A stretch of DNA of 8,982 nucleotides from assembly GCA_003175915.1 (NCBI GenBank), contig PSRH01000050.1:1-8982 (forward strand), given 5' to 3'. A program made the position numbers and the translations under genes. The stretch's first letter is position 1; the number at the start of each line of letters is the position of its first letter. This document shows, piece by piece, positions 1-7,009 of this stretch. Under the pieces are notes generated by a model, which saw only the letters and a program-made list of their open reading frames with translations, ran no database searches and was not told the origin of the DNA. The DNA is from Candidatus Melainabacteria bacterium (lineage in GTDB: Bacteria > Cyanobacteriota > Vampirovibrionia > Obscuribacterales > Obscuribacteraceae).

Positions 1-2436
1 CAAGGGCCGATCGTCGCCGTTTAGTTTTGCCGGGTCTAGCTCTCCATCCTTATCGCCGGGCGGTCGGCAGGACTGAGGGGCAAGCACGAGAGTAGCAAGC
101 AATTCAGGCCAGCTGTGAACGCCAATATAAATCAAGGTTTTCTTTAGCGACGGCTCGCTCAAGCGGGCTTCAATTTGCCTGAGTGAGAGCAAGCCCGGAG
201 CGCCATTTCTATTTTGCTGATCGTCTTCGTTAAGACCAATCAAGCAAAGTTCATCAGCCCGGGCGTTGCGGAACACCAGGGTTTCGCTAAAAACCGCTTT
301 GAATGTGCCTATAAGACTGTCCAGGTTATTCTTGTCGATGCTGTAGAGCTGCAGCCATTGACAGAACACGCCACCCTTCTCAAGGCGACTTTTGGCCAGG
401 CGCCAGAATTCTTTGGTATAGAGGTGGGCCGATCCTGCCAACCACGGCTCACCGGGCTGGCAAACGATCACCTGATAAGGCTTTCTAGTGAGGGATAAAA
501 GGCTTCTGCCGTCTATAGCAATTTTATTCAAGCGGCTCTGCTTACTGCCTCTAAAAATCTCATCGGCATGACCGTTTGAACGGGCGAAGTAAGGCTGAGC
601 CTCAAACACGGCTTCTTCCAGCTCGGCAACCGTCAGATCTTCTACCTCCTGGCTATCCAGGATGGCACCAGCTGTAGCACCACTTCCCAAACCGATGAGC
701 AAGACGCTCTTTGTTTGAAGAGGGCAAATTAAAACGGGCAGGCTGCCAAGGAGGATCTGCGAGACGATGTCGCTTTCTGGTGCCGGCAAGGCCGGATCTT
801 CAGGCAGGGTCGCCTCCGTCTTACCATCGGTCTTCAGAAAGATAATGTTTCTTTCGGACATCGAACCGACGCTAACCGTGGAGTTGAGTCCTTCCCGGTA
901 GAAGAGATTTTGGAAAGGACCGCCTCGCTTTGCTTTTTTTTCAGCCAGGGCAAAGGCACGGAATTGAACTGGTGTCAAAAGCTTTTCGCCGACCGGCAGA
1001 AACGTCACTCCTCTACTGAGAAGCTCCCTGTCCCAAGACGGCAGGCAAATGCTTCCGGCGGCGCCGAGGACAGCCAGGCTGATGAGGGCCTGAGGCGTCT
1101 TCATCCAGCCAGCTTTCACGGCGCTATAGAGGCTGAGAAAGAGGATGGCCAGGACGCTCAAATAGAGGGTCATCTCGATGCCGCTGACAAAGAGGCGGGC
1201 CAGATGCGGCAACAGAATGAAACCAGCCAAAAGACACCCGCCGACGGACCCAAAAAGGTTAGCCAGATAGAGCTTTAGTAATTGCTCATCCCCCTCTCTT
1301 TCTGAGGTGAGACTGACTATGGTCGGGAAGATCCCTCCCAGGCAAAGGCAGGGGACAAAGATGATGCTGGCAGCGGCCAGAATTCTTACGGCAAGAAAAG
1401 CGACAGTCGGTGAGGCGCTAAGCTGATTAACCAGAAAACTTTGCCCGGTGAAGACAGCCCAGGGCAGGACTTGGATCAAAAAGAGACTGAAGTAGAGGGA
1501 AAGGGCTGCCAGCCCACTGAGTATCAGCAAAATTCGGTAAGCCTGCTTGTCGGTCATCCTTTGATTGGGCCTGACCAGGCAGTATGTGAAGAAAAGTCCA
1601 CCAACAGCTAGGGCCAGAAGCTGGCAGCTCAGGGTGCTGGCAAAGGCATAGCTGGAAGCTCCGCAGATGAGCATGAACAAGCGAGTGAAAGCCACTTCCA
1701 GTACCATGGATAGTGCGCCGCCGGCAAAAGAAATGGCAATAAACGGTACCATCGTCTTCATTGCCAGGGGGGCAACATCCGGCAGAATGCCTTTTGCCAA
1801 CCTGCCCATTTCGCCTGACTTTAAGACCGGAATAAGTGAGAGCCAGGCCAAAAATCCGAAGCCTGAAGCGACCAGTACAGTCCTGGCAATGCCTAAGGAG
1901 GGGATAAGTGTGAATCCACCCAGGATCGCCCCCAAGGCCGAACCAAGTAAATTGAAGCAATAAAGCCAGGCCGCTTCTTCTTTGAGCGCCCGCCGTTCTT
2001 TGAGGTAATGAGCAAGGGCCGGGTAGCAAGCACCTATCAAAGTGGCTGGCAAAATCAGGAACAATACCAACAAGAAGAGTCTGAGAGTATATACGATCGG
2101 CAAAGTCATCGTCGTCTCAGCCGTAAGCGATGAGATAAGCGCCTCCATTTGCCCTTGCCACAGCAGCGCGGCGAGGCCAAGCAAGGCGACGAGAAACTGA
2201 CTGACAGCATATATATCCAGGCCATTCCGACCCTTCCTGATTAGATATCCGGCCATGATCGCACCCAATGCCAATCCGGCCATGGTGGTGACCACGACCG
2301 CCGCCACGCTTGGCAGAGCCACACCGATATAGCGATTGAGTATTCTCTGCCAGGCTACTTGCAAAATCAGTGAGCTTAGCCCAGAGAGAAAAAATGCGGT
2401 TAAAATGTACTGGTAGGCAGGGAACCTATTTGTCAT
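1..2436 (-). CDS. Fused multi-pass membrane / spermidine-synthase-like protein (C-terminus cut by window edge)
   Basis: I translated this frame by hand from an ATG at 2436. It stays open for exactly 812 codons to the left edge, and an in-frame TAG at 2458-2460 leaves no earlier start. Residues 1 to about 465 are strongly hydrophobic, with roughly ten to twelve membrane segments and two similar halves (LSGLSSLILQVAW at 18-29; later a LYLANLFGSVGG-type helix), as in the 'fused MFS/spermidine synthase' family. Residues from about 500 on resemble spermidine synthase: EGLNSTVSV (515-523), the nucleotide-binding loop GLGSG (582-586), acidic E605 ending strand 2, IDGR (641-644), QPGEPW (660-665), then YTKEFW and a GGVFCQWLQLY segment. 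Real aminopropyltransferases carry catalytic aspartates near the QPGEPW position; none is visible here, so polyamine synthesis is doubtful and the substrate is unknown. The fold and membrane location are well supported. No convincing Shine-Dalgarno precedes the start. Confidence 0.92.
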   Translation of the reverse strand, partial: MTNRFPAYQYILTAFFLSGLSSLILQVAWQRILNRYIGVALPSVAAVVVTTMAGLALGAIMAGYLIRKGRNGLDIYAVSQFLVALLGLAALLWQGQMEALISSLTAETTMTLPIVYTLRLFLLVLFLILPATLIGACYPALAHYLKERRALKEEAAWLYCFNLLGSALGAILGGFTLIPSLGIARTVLVASGFGFLAWLSLIPVLKSGEMGRLAKGILPDVAPLAMKTMVPFIAISFAGGALSMVLEVAFTRLFMLICGASSYAFASTLSCQLLALAVGGLFFTYCLVRPNQRMTDKQAYRILLILSGLAALSLYFSLFLIQVLPWAVFTGQSFLVNQLSASPTVAFLAVRILAAASIIFVPCLCLGGIFPTIVSLTSEREGDEQLLKLYLANLFGSVGGCLLAGFILLPHLARLFVSGIEMTLYLSVLAILFLSLYSAVKAGWMKTPQALISLAVLGAAGSICLPSWDRELLSRGVTFLPVGEKLLTPVQFRAFALAEKKAKRGGPFQNLFYREGLNSTVSVGSMSERNIIFLKTDGKTEATLPEDPALPAPESDIVSQILLGSLPVLICPLQTKSVLLIGLGSGATAGAILDSQEVEDLTVAELEEAVFEAQPYFARSNGHADEIFRGSKQSRLNKIAIDGRSLLSLTRKPYQVIVCQPGEPWLAGSAHLYTKEFWRLAKSRLEKGGVFCQWLQLYSIDKNNLDSLIGTFKAVFSETLVFRNARADELCLIGLNEDDQQNRNGAPGLLSLRQIEARLSEPSLKKTLIYIGVHSWPELLATLVLAPQSCRPPGDKDGELDPAKLNGDDRPL

Positions 2437-2455
2437 TGACGGGCGAAGACAATCG

Positions 2456-2472
2456 CTCTAGCTTTCTCTAGC
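2456..2472. repeat. Direct repeat CTCTAGC x2, 10-bp period, in leader of the minus-strand gene
   Basis: CTCTAGC occurs at 2456-2462 and again at 2466-2472. The copies start exactly 10 bp apart, about one helical turn. They lie between the candidate transcription start and the ATG at 2436, where a regulator could bind one face of the DNA. The repeat is short and could be chance. A related TTCTCTAG occurs at 6941-6947, just upstream of the other minus-strand gene. Confidence 0.25.
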
Positions 2473-2475
2473 CAA

Positions 2476-2494
2476 GATAAACCACATCTTTATC
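2476..2494. promoter_or_regulatory. Inverted repeat GATAAA-N7-TTTATC, possible operator
   Basis: Perfect 6-bp arms at 2476-2481 and 2489-2494 flank a 7-bp spacer, centred on 2485. The right arm coincides with the candidate -10 element of the minus-strand gene and the rest covers its predicted start site, a typical repressor position. A third GATAAA copy lies at 2541-2546 on the sbcC side. The dyad is seen directly; the operator role is inference. Confidence 0.3.
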
Positions 2495-2517
2495 AAACCA
2501 TAAGAGATCGTTTTCAA
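2489..2517 (-). promoter_or_regulatory. Candidate sigma70-type promoter for the membrane/spermidine-synthase-like gene
   Basis: Read on the minus strand, TTGAAA (2517-2512, five of six matches to TTGACA) is followed after a 17-bp spacer by GATAAA (2494-2489, four of six to TATAAT). Transcription would begin near 2482, giving a leader of about 46 nt before the ATG at 2436. Spacing is ideal, but matches of this quality also arise by chance. Confidence 0.35.
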
Positions 2518-2537
2518 AGCCACGATTTAGACTCCTT

Positions 2538-2546
2538 TGTGATAAA
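2538..2546 (+). promoter_or_regulatory. Candidate extended -10 promoter for sbcC
   Basis: TGTGATAAA reads as an extended -10 element (TG, one base, then GATAAA, four of six to consensus). No good -35 lies at the right distance, which extended -10 promoters tolerate. Transcription would begin near 2553, leaving a leader of about 17 nt before the GTG at 2570. The alternative TATAAA at 2561-2566 sits too close to the start codon. Confidence 0.22.
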
Positions 2547-2569
2547 AAGCATGAGCCCCGTATAAAACT

Positions 2570-5500
2570 GTGATTCTCAACACCATAACCCTCCACAACT
2601 TCATGAGTTACGCTGACACGCAGCTTGACTTGAGCTTAGTGCCAGTTTCGTGTCTGGCGGGAGCCAATGGGGCGGGCAAGTCGGCGTTGCTCGATGCAAT
2701 CACCTGGGCCATTTGGGAAGAAGCACGCTCGTCCTCTGACGACCTAGTTCGCTTGGGGGAGCGGGAAATGTGGGCGGATGTGCGCTTTGAGCACGAGGGT
2801 GAGTCTTACCGGATCCGCCGCTCTCATTTAAGGGCGCCGGGGAAAAACGGCTCACGAGGTCAATCTAAAGGCACGCTCGATTTCCAGGTCGGCAACAACG
2901 GCGGTCAGAGCTGGAAGAGCCTCACCGGGGCGAGCAAAAGAGAAACGCAGAAGCTGATTTGCGATCTTTTGCGCATGGAGTATGACACCTTCGTCAACAG
3001 CGCTTATCTCAAGCAAGGACGCGCCGATGAATTCACAACGCGCACGGCCAAGGACAGGAAACAGGTGCTGGCCGATATCCTGGGACTGTCCTATTTTGAC
3101 CGGCTCCAGGAACACTGCCGGGAGCACTTACGTTCGCTCAAACAGAAAAAGGAATGGCTGGAACAGGTTCTTATGGAACTGCCCGTCGCCAAAGAGCAAC
3201 TAATCGCGCTGCAATCCGAGCATCTGGCCAAACAGGAAGAGTTGGCCCTTTGCTTTAAGGAGAAATTGGCCAGAGACAAAGCCGCTGACCAGTTGCGCGA
3301 CCAGTTGAAACGAATGGCCTTCATCAAGGATCGTCTCGAAGCAAGTCAGCTTCAACTAAAGCAAGATCAGGAGGACATAGACATACTTACCAGTCAGGTA
3401 GCGGAGCTGAATCAGCGTCTATCTGTTCTAAAGGAATTAATTGACGATCGCTCAAGGATAGAGAAAGAGGCGGACCGGTACGAAAAACTGCGATTAGACA
3501 ACGAAAAGCTCGACCAGAGCGCCCTGCTTCTCCAAGAATTAACCAGGCGCAAAATCGAAGCTCGTGCCGAATTGGCCAATCTGCGTAACCGCCTCGAACT
3601 CGAGGTAGACCAGGCAAAAGAAAAGCTCACCAAAGCTCTTGCAGAGATGGAGAGGCTCAGGCAAGACACCGCCGATAGTGCCAAGCTGGCTCAGGAATAT
3701 CAAGAATACCGGGCCCTGGTAGCTAAAGAGGAAGAGCTTGCCCGCAAGCAAGAAGCCTTTATTCAAATCACCGATCGATGTGCCAGACTAAAGCAGCAGA
3801 TTGACGAAGCGCGGGTTCACCTGGAAGCCGATCTAGCACAAAAGACAGCTGCTCTTGCCGATCTCAACGCCCTGCTTACCAGCGGTCAGTCCCTGCCTCA
3901 ACAAAAGAAGAATCTCGAAAAGCAGGTTCAGGACCTGGACAAACTTGAAACAGAGCTGGAGTTGACGCGCGAGCGAGGCCAGGAAACCCGGGGTACCCTC
4001 GAGTCAATCGCCCTAAAAATTGAAAATCTCAAGGTGACCAAGATAGACAATCACGAAAAAATTAAGGAACTTCAGGCCTGTGCCAACTCCTCCATCTGCC
4101 CTCTGTGCTCAGCTCCGATAGTTGATCGAGCAGCGGTGATCAAGCGCTACCAGGAGCTTATTAACGATACCGACAGTCAGATCAATCAATTGGAAGAAGA
4201 ATTCTCCCAAAAGGAGCAACAGCGAATCCTCCTCCGGCAGCAATATAAGACCCTGGACGAACGCTTGAAGGGTCGCAAAAACTTAGATATAGAGATTGGC
4301 CGCTACAACGAAAAACTGGCCGCCATCAAGCGCGCTGAGGAAAACAAAGCAAGAACCGAAGCTGAGGTGAATACCTTAAACCTCCGGCTCCAAACCAATG
4401 ACTATGCTCAGGTCGAGCAAGAGAGCTTGATCGCATTGAACAACGAACTGGCTAAGCTCGATTTCGATCCAGTATTCTACAACGGCGTGCAAGGACAGGT
4501 GAGGCTCGATCGCGCTATCGAACCGCGTTATCACCAGATGATTAGAGATCTAGACGGCAAAGCCAATCTTGAGATACAGATTCCCTTGTTACAAAGATCG
4601 TTCGAAGAACTTGGCAATAAACTAGCGGAGGAGTCGTATGGCAAGGAGCTGAGAACCTTGTTAGCTGAGACCGAAAAGTCAATCGACGAATTAGATTACG
4701 ATGGCGCTAAGCATTCATCGCTTAAGGCTAAATTGAGTGAATTGCTGCCGTTGAGCGAAAAACACAAAGATCTAAAAAGGGCGCTGGAAGAATCCTCAGT
4801 GCTTAAGTCTTCCCATCAAAACAATCAATTGCGCTTAAACACAAAGCTCGAGCAAATAGCCGCTCTTAAGAAAGAGCTTTCGGCATGGCAAAGCGAGCTT
4901 GCCCAGGCACCTTTACTGGAAGAAGAGTTAAAGCAAAAAGAAAAACTGACAGAAGAAGCGGCTTTCGAATATGAGAGCCTTTCCAAGCAGGTCGCCGTCC
5001 TCGACGCTCAAAAGATTCAGCTTACTGAAAAGCTGGCCCACCTCGAGGAAAGCCGTCAGTCCTTGAGTGAGAGCGAACGTACCATAAGTGACTATGCTTT
5101 CTTGTCCGAAGCCTTCGGCAAGAAGGGGATTCAGGCAGTGATCATCGAGAACGCCATTCCGGAAATAGAGGCGGACGCCAATCGCATTTTGTCACGCCTG
5201 AGCGACAATAGAATGCACGTCGGTCTGGTCACTCAACAAACCAATAAGTCGGGCAATCTCGTCGAGACCCTGGAGATTTTCATCGCTGATGAAATCGGCA
5301 CGCGCAGCTATGAGCTTTACAGCGGCGGCGAGGCATTCAAAGTCAATTTCGCCATCCGAGTCGCTCTCTCCAGATTACTGGCCAGACGGGCCGGTGCCAA
5401 GCTAGAAACTTTGATCATCGACGAAGGCTTTGGCTCGCAGGATGACACGAGTCGGGAACGCTTAGTGAAAGCGATTCGCTCTATCCAGGATGACTTCGCC

Positions 5501-5605
5501 CGCATCCTGGTGATCACCCATTTCGCCGACGTCAAGGAAATGTTCCCCAGCCATATATTGGTCAGCAAAACGAACGGCACATCGAAAGTAGAATTGCTTT
5601 CCTAA
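2570..5605 (+). CDS. sbcC: Exonuclease subunit SbcC (Rad50-like SMC-family ATPase)
   Basis: SbcC is the ATPase half of the SbcCD (Rad50-Mre11 type) nuclease, which opens hairpins and processes blocked double-strand DNA ends in the cytoplasm. All family elements are visible in 1011 residues, a normal length: Walker A GANGAGKS (31-38), Q-loop Q149 in YLKQGR, two long charged coiled-coil arms (about 180-500 and 520-860), a zinc-hook CPLC (C510 and C513) almost exactly at the midpoint, the ABC signature YSGGE (917-921), Walker B LIIDE (D951, E952), D-loop SQD (956-958) and switch His H984. The start is GTG: an in-frame TGA at 2552-2554 allows no earlier one, and the MILNTITLHNFMSY opening fits the family's first strand. 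No clear Shine-Dalgarno is present. The nuclease partner sbcD, often directly upstream, is absent here; the upstream neighbour is divergent. The 3' end faces the DUF2142 gene across a 15-bp gap with no obvious terminator hairpin. Confidence 0.97.
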   Translation: MILNTITLHNFMSYADTQLDLSLVPVSCLAGANGAGKSALLDAITWAIWEEARSSSDDLVRLGEREMWADVRFEHEGESYRIRRSHLRAPGKNGSRGQSKGTLDFQVGNNGGQSWKSLTGASKRETQKLICDLLRMEYDTFVNSAYLKQGRADEFTTRTAKDRKQVLADILGLSYFDRLQEHCREHLRSLKQKKEWLEQVLMELPVAKEQLIALQSEHLAKQEELALCFKEKLARDKAADQLRDQLKRMAFIKDRLEASQLQLKQDQEDIDILTSQVAELNQRLSVLKELIDDRSRIEKEADRYEKLRLDNEKLDQSALLLQELTRRKIEARAELANLRNRLELEVDQAKEKLTKALAEMERLRQDTADSAKLAQEYQEYRALVAKEEELARKQEAFIQITDRCARLKQQIDEARVHLEADLAQKTAALADLNALLTSGQSLPQQKKNLEKQVQDLDKLETELELTRERGQETRGTLESIALKIENLKVTKIDNHEKIKELQACANSSICPLCSAPIVDRAAVIKRYQELINDTDSQINQLEEEFSQKEQQRILLRQQYKTLDERLKGRKNLDIEIGRYNEKLAAIKRAEENKARTEAEVNTLNLRLQTNDYAQVEQESLIALNNELAKLDFDPVFYNGVQGQVRLDRAIEPRYHQMIRDLDGKANLEIQIPLLQRSFEELGNKLAEESYGKELRTLLAETEKSIDELDYDGAKHSSLKAKLSELLPLSEKHKDLKRALEESSVLKSSHQNNQLRLNTKLEQIAALKKELSAWQSELAQAPLLEEELKQKEKLTEEAAFEYESLSKQVAVLDAQKIQLTEKLAHLEESRQSLSESERTISDYAFLSEAFGKKGIQAVIIENAIPEIEADANRILSRLSDNRMHVGLVTQQTNKSGNLVETLEIFIADEIGTRSYELYSGGEAFKVNFAIRVALSRLLARRAGAKLETLIIDEGFGSQDDTSRERLVKAIRSIQDDFARILVITHFADVKEMFPSHILVSKTNGTSKVELLS

Positions 5606-5620
5606 TCAGGGCAAATATGG

Positions 5621-6928
5621 CTATGGCTTGCTCAAACAATAAAGCGAATACAAATAGCCTGAAGAATAGACATATGTAGCAAGGTTAAAGCCAAGCAAAG
5701 CCCATAAGGCTGGTTTGGCCAGCTTTGGGGGCAGGTTGGCTAAGCCGCCCAGGATAAGGGCCATAAGCGGTATTTCGGAAATGAATAAATAGCGACCTTG
5801 TGGTCCAGCTATACCAGAGCTAGAGGCAGCCAGCGAGGTAAGTAGATTGGCTATGGAAAGAGTAATGAAGAGAAGCCAGCCCATAGGCCTGACAAAGCGG
5901 CTTCGCTGGCTTAAATCCAAGCCGTTCAAGCGATCGTTGGCTAGATTCCTTAGGCGCCTGAAGCCACCGCTGAAGGCAAGAATGACAAAAGCCAGATAGC
6001 CGTAATAAAAGAGGCGCGGCAGGCTGCGCGTCATATAACCAAACCAGCCCCAAAAGCTGAAGAAATTCATCCTCCACCAGCGCGATTGAAGGGCAATGGC
6101 AAGGGGTGAGCAATAGCTGTCGAATCTCCTGTGATAAGTACTTGTCCAGATGTAATGAAGGGTGCGCGTGCCGGTTATGTCACCATCGAATTCAATGAGA
6201 TTGCGATAGAACCAGGCCCCGGCGAAGATGAAGCTGGGAATCACCAAGGCGACCAGATTAAAAACGAGGCTGGCCAGGCTGGCCTGATGAATCCAGGCGA
6301 CGCCTGCCAGAAATATTAAGGCGACCGGAACGAGGCACAGGCCGCTATATTTGCTCAGTAATATCCAGGCAAGCAAAGTCCCGATTGCCATTGAGACTGA
6401 TGTTTTCAAGCCGGCTTCGCATGTTCTCAAAAGCAGGAGCAAGACCAGGCTGGCAACGGCTGAGGCAGTGATGTCGTTATTTGTGTAAGCACCAACCAGA
6501 ACAAATTGAGGATGGAAGACTAACAGTGCCGGTAGAGCCAGGGCTAAAAGCCGGTTGGGGAGGAATAGCCACCGCCCTATGAAATAGGCGGCAATGACAG
6601 CCAGGACAGACATCAACAAGCTTCCCAGGCGCAGTGCCATGAGGGGCGGCAAACCAGGACATGCCTTTAAGGCCAGGATATGCGGCAGGTAGCCAAATGG
6701 CGGGATCGATCCATAGACCGCTGTTGGTCCGGCTGCCTTAACGTCAGACAAGGTCGGCAGGCGCATTTGTTCGCCACAAAACTTAGCCACCCAGGCATGA
6801 GTCACTTCATCGGGTGCCTCCGCCATCGGTACCATAATCAGCCACGGCAATCTAGCTATGATAGTGAGGAGCATAACAACGATTAGTTCTCTGCTCCAGG
6901 CTGCCTGATTCGATGCAGAACTTTTCAC
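5621..6928 (-). CDS. DUF2142-type polytopic membrane protein, probable GT-C-fold glycosyltransferase
   Basis: This 435-residue protein is dominated by hydrophobic helices, about ten to eleven by eye, with an N-terminal membrane segment at about 14-34. Motifs I associate with DUF2142 and related GT-C proteins appear in order: APDE (38-41) just after the first helix, where GT-C enzymes carry acidic catalytic residues; IPPFGYLPH (75-83); HPQFVLVGAYTNND (139-152); LSKYSGL (191-197); SFWGWFG (291-297); and PQGRYLF (376-382). Such enzymes take sugars from a polyprenyl-phosphate carrier and add them to envelope glycans on the outer face of the membrane; the sugar and acceptor cannot be told. The start is GTG at 6928, preceded by a weak AGAGAAG ribosome site about 10 nt upstream. 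It stands alone: convergent with sbcC and divergent from the kinase, without the polysaccharide genes often found near such proteins. The family is fairly sure; the activity is inferred. Confidence 0.85.
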   Translation of the reverse strand: MKSSASNQAAWSRELIVVMLLTIIARLPWLIMVPMAEAPDEVTHAWVAKFCGEQMRLPTLSDVKAAGPTAVYGSIPPFGYLPHILALKACPGLPPLMALRLGSLLMSVLAVIAAYFIGRWLFLPNRLLALALPALLVFHPQFVLVGAYTNNDITASAVASLVLLLLLRTCEAGLKTSVSMAIGTLLAWILLSKYSGLCLVPVALIFLAGVAWIHQASLASLVFNLVALVIPSFIFAGAWFYRNLIEFDGDITGTRTLHYIWTSTYHRRFDSYCSPLAIALQSRWWRMNFFSFWGWFGYMTRSLPRLFYYGYLAFVILAFSGGFRRLRNLANDRLNGLDLSQRSRFVRPMGWLLFITLSIANLLTSLAASSSGIAGPQGRYLFISEIPLMALILGGLANLPPKLAKPALWALLGFNLATYVYSSGYLYSLYCLSKP

Positions 6929-7009
6929 AATAATTGTGCTTCTCTAGGTTAAGCTTACGCTCACGTAGGGATTTTCCTTGATCGAGAAGGAATAACGAAG
7001 TAAAGAACC
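6929..7009. other. Divergent intergenic spacer between the DUF2142 gene and the kinase gene
   Basis: Promoters for both flanking genes should lie in or near these 81 bp, but I find no -35/-10 pair in either direction that I would defend. It contains TTCTCTAG (6941-6947 region), which resembles the repeat upstream of the other minus-strand gene, and the dyad listed separately. Confidence 0.4.
6974..6992. promoter_or_regulatory. Inverted repeat TTCCTT-N7-AAGGAA upstream of the kinase gene
   Basis: Perfect 6-bp arms (6974-6979 and 6987-6992) surround a 7-bp spacer, ending 17 bp before the ATG at 7010. The right arm contains AAGGA, which looks like a Shine-Dalgarno core but is too far from the ATG to work as one in the usual way. 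It could be an operator, a short RNA hairpin in the leader, or chance. The 6-7-6 geometry matches the dyad at 2476-2494, although the arm sequences differ. Confidence 0.25.

Noticed and set aside
214..1963. Plus-strand ORFs at 214-498, 910-1278 and 1667-1963
   Set aside because: All are antisense to the membrane/spermidine-synthase-like gene, have low-complexity or motif-free products, and lack ribosome sites.
1427..2029. 200-residue minus-strand ORF
   Set aside because: It lies inside the 812-codon frame from 2436 in another reading frame. Its protein is rich in Pro, Cys, Arg and His and matches no family I recognise, while the overlapping frame gives clear family motifs.
2561..2572. TATAAA at 2561-2566 as a -10 for a leaderless sbcC transcript
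   Set aside because: Normal -10 spacing would start transcription near 2573, just inside the GTG codon, so it does not fit a leaderless start.
2852..5580. Several small ORFs opposite or out of frame with sbcC
   Set aside because: The sbcC frame is complete and conserved across this span; these are shadows.
5584..5640. Possible bidirectional terminator at the sbcC/DUF2142 convergent junction
   Set aside because: Only weak stems (a 5-bp GAAAG/CTTTC pair with an 8-nt loop, or long-loop GGCTAT/ATAGCC) with no U-run. Not good enough to call.
6267..6284. Two tandem copies of the 9-mer AGGCTGGCC
   Set aside because: It falls in coding sequence of a membrane helix and encodes a short ASL-ASL-like repeat; composition explains it.
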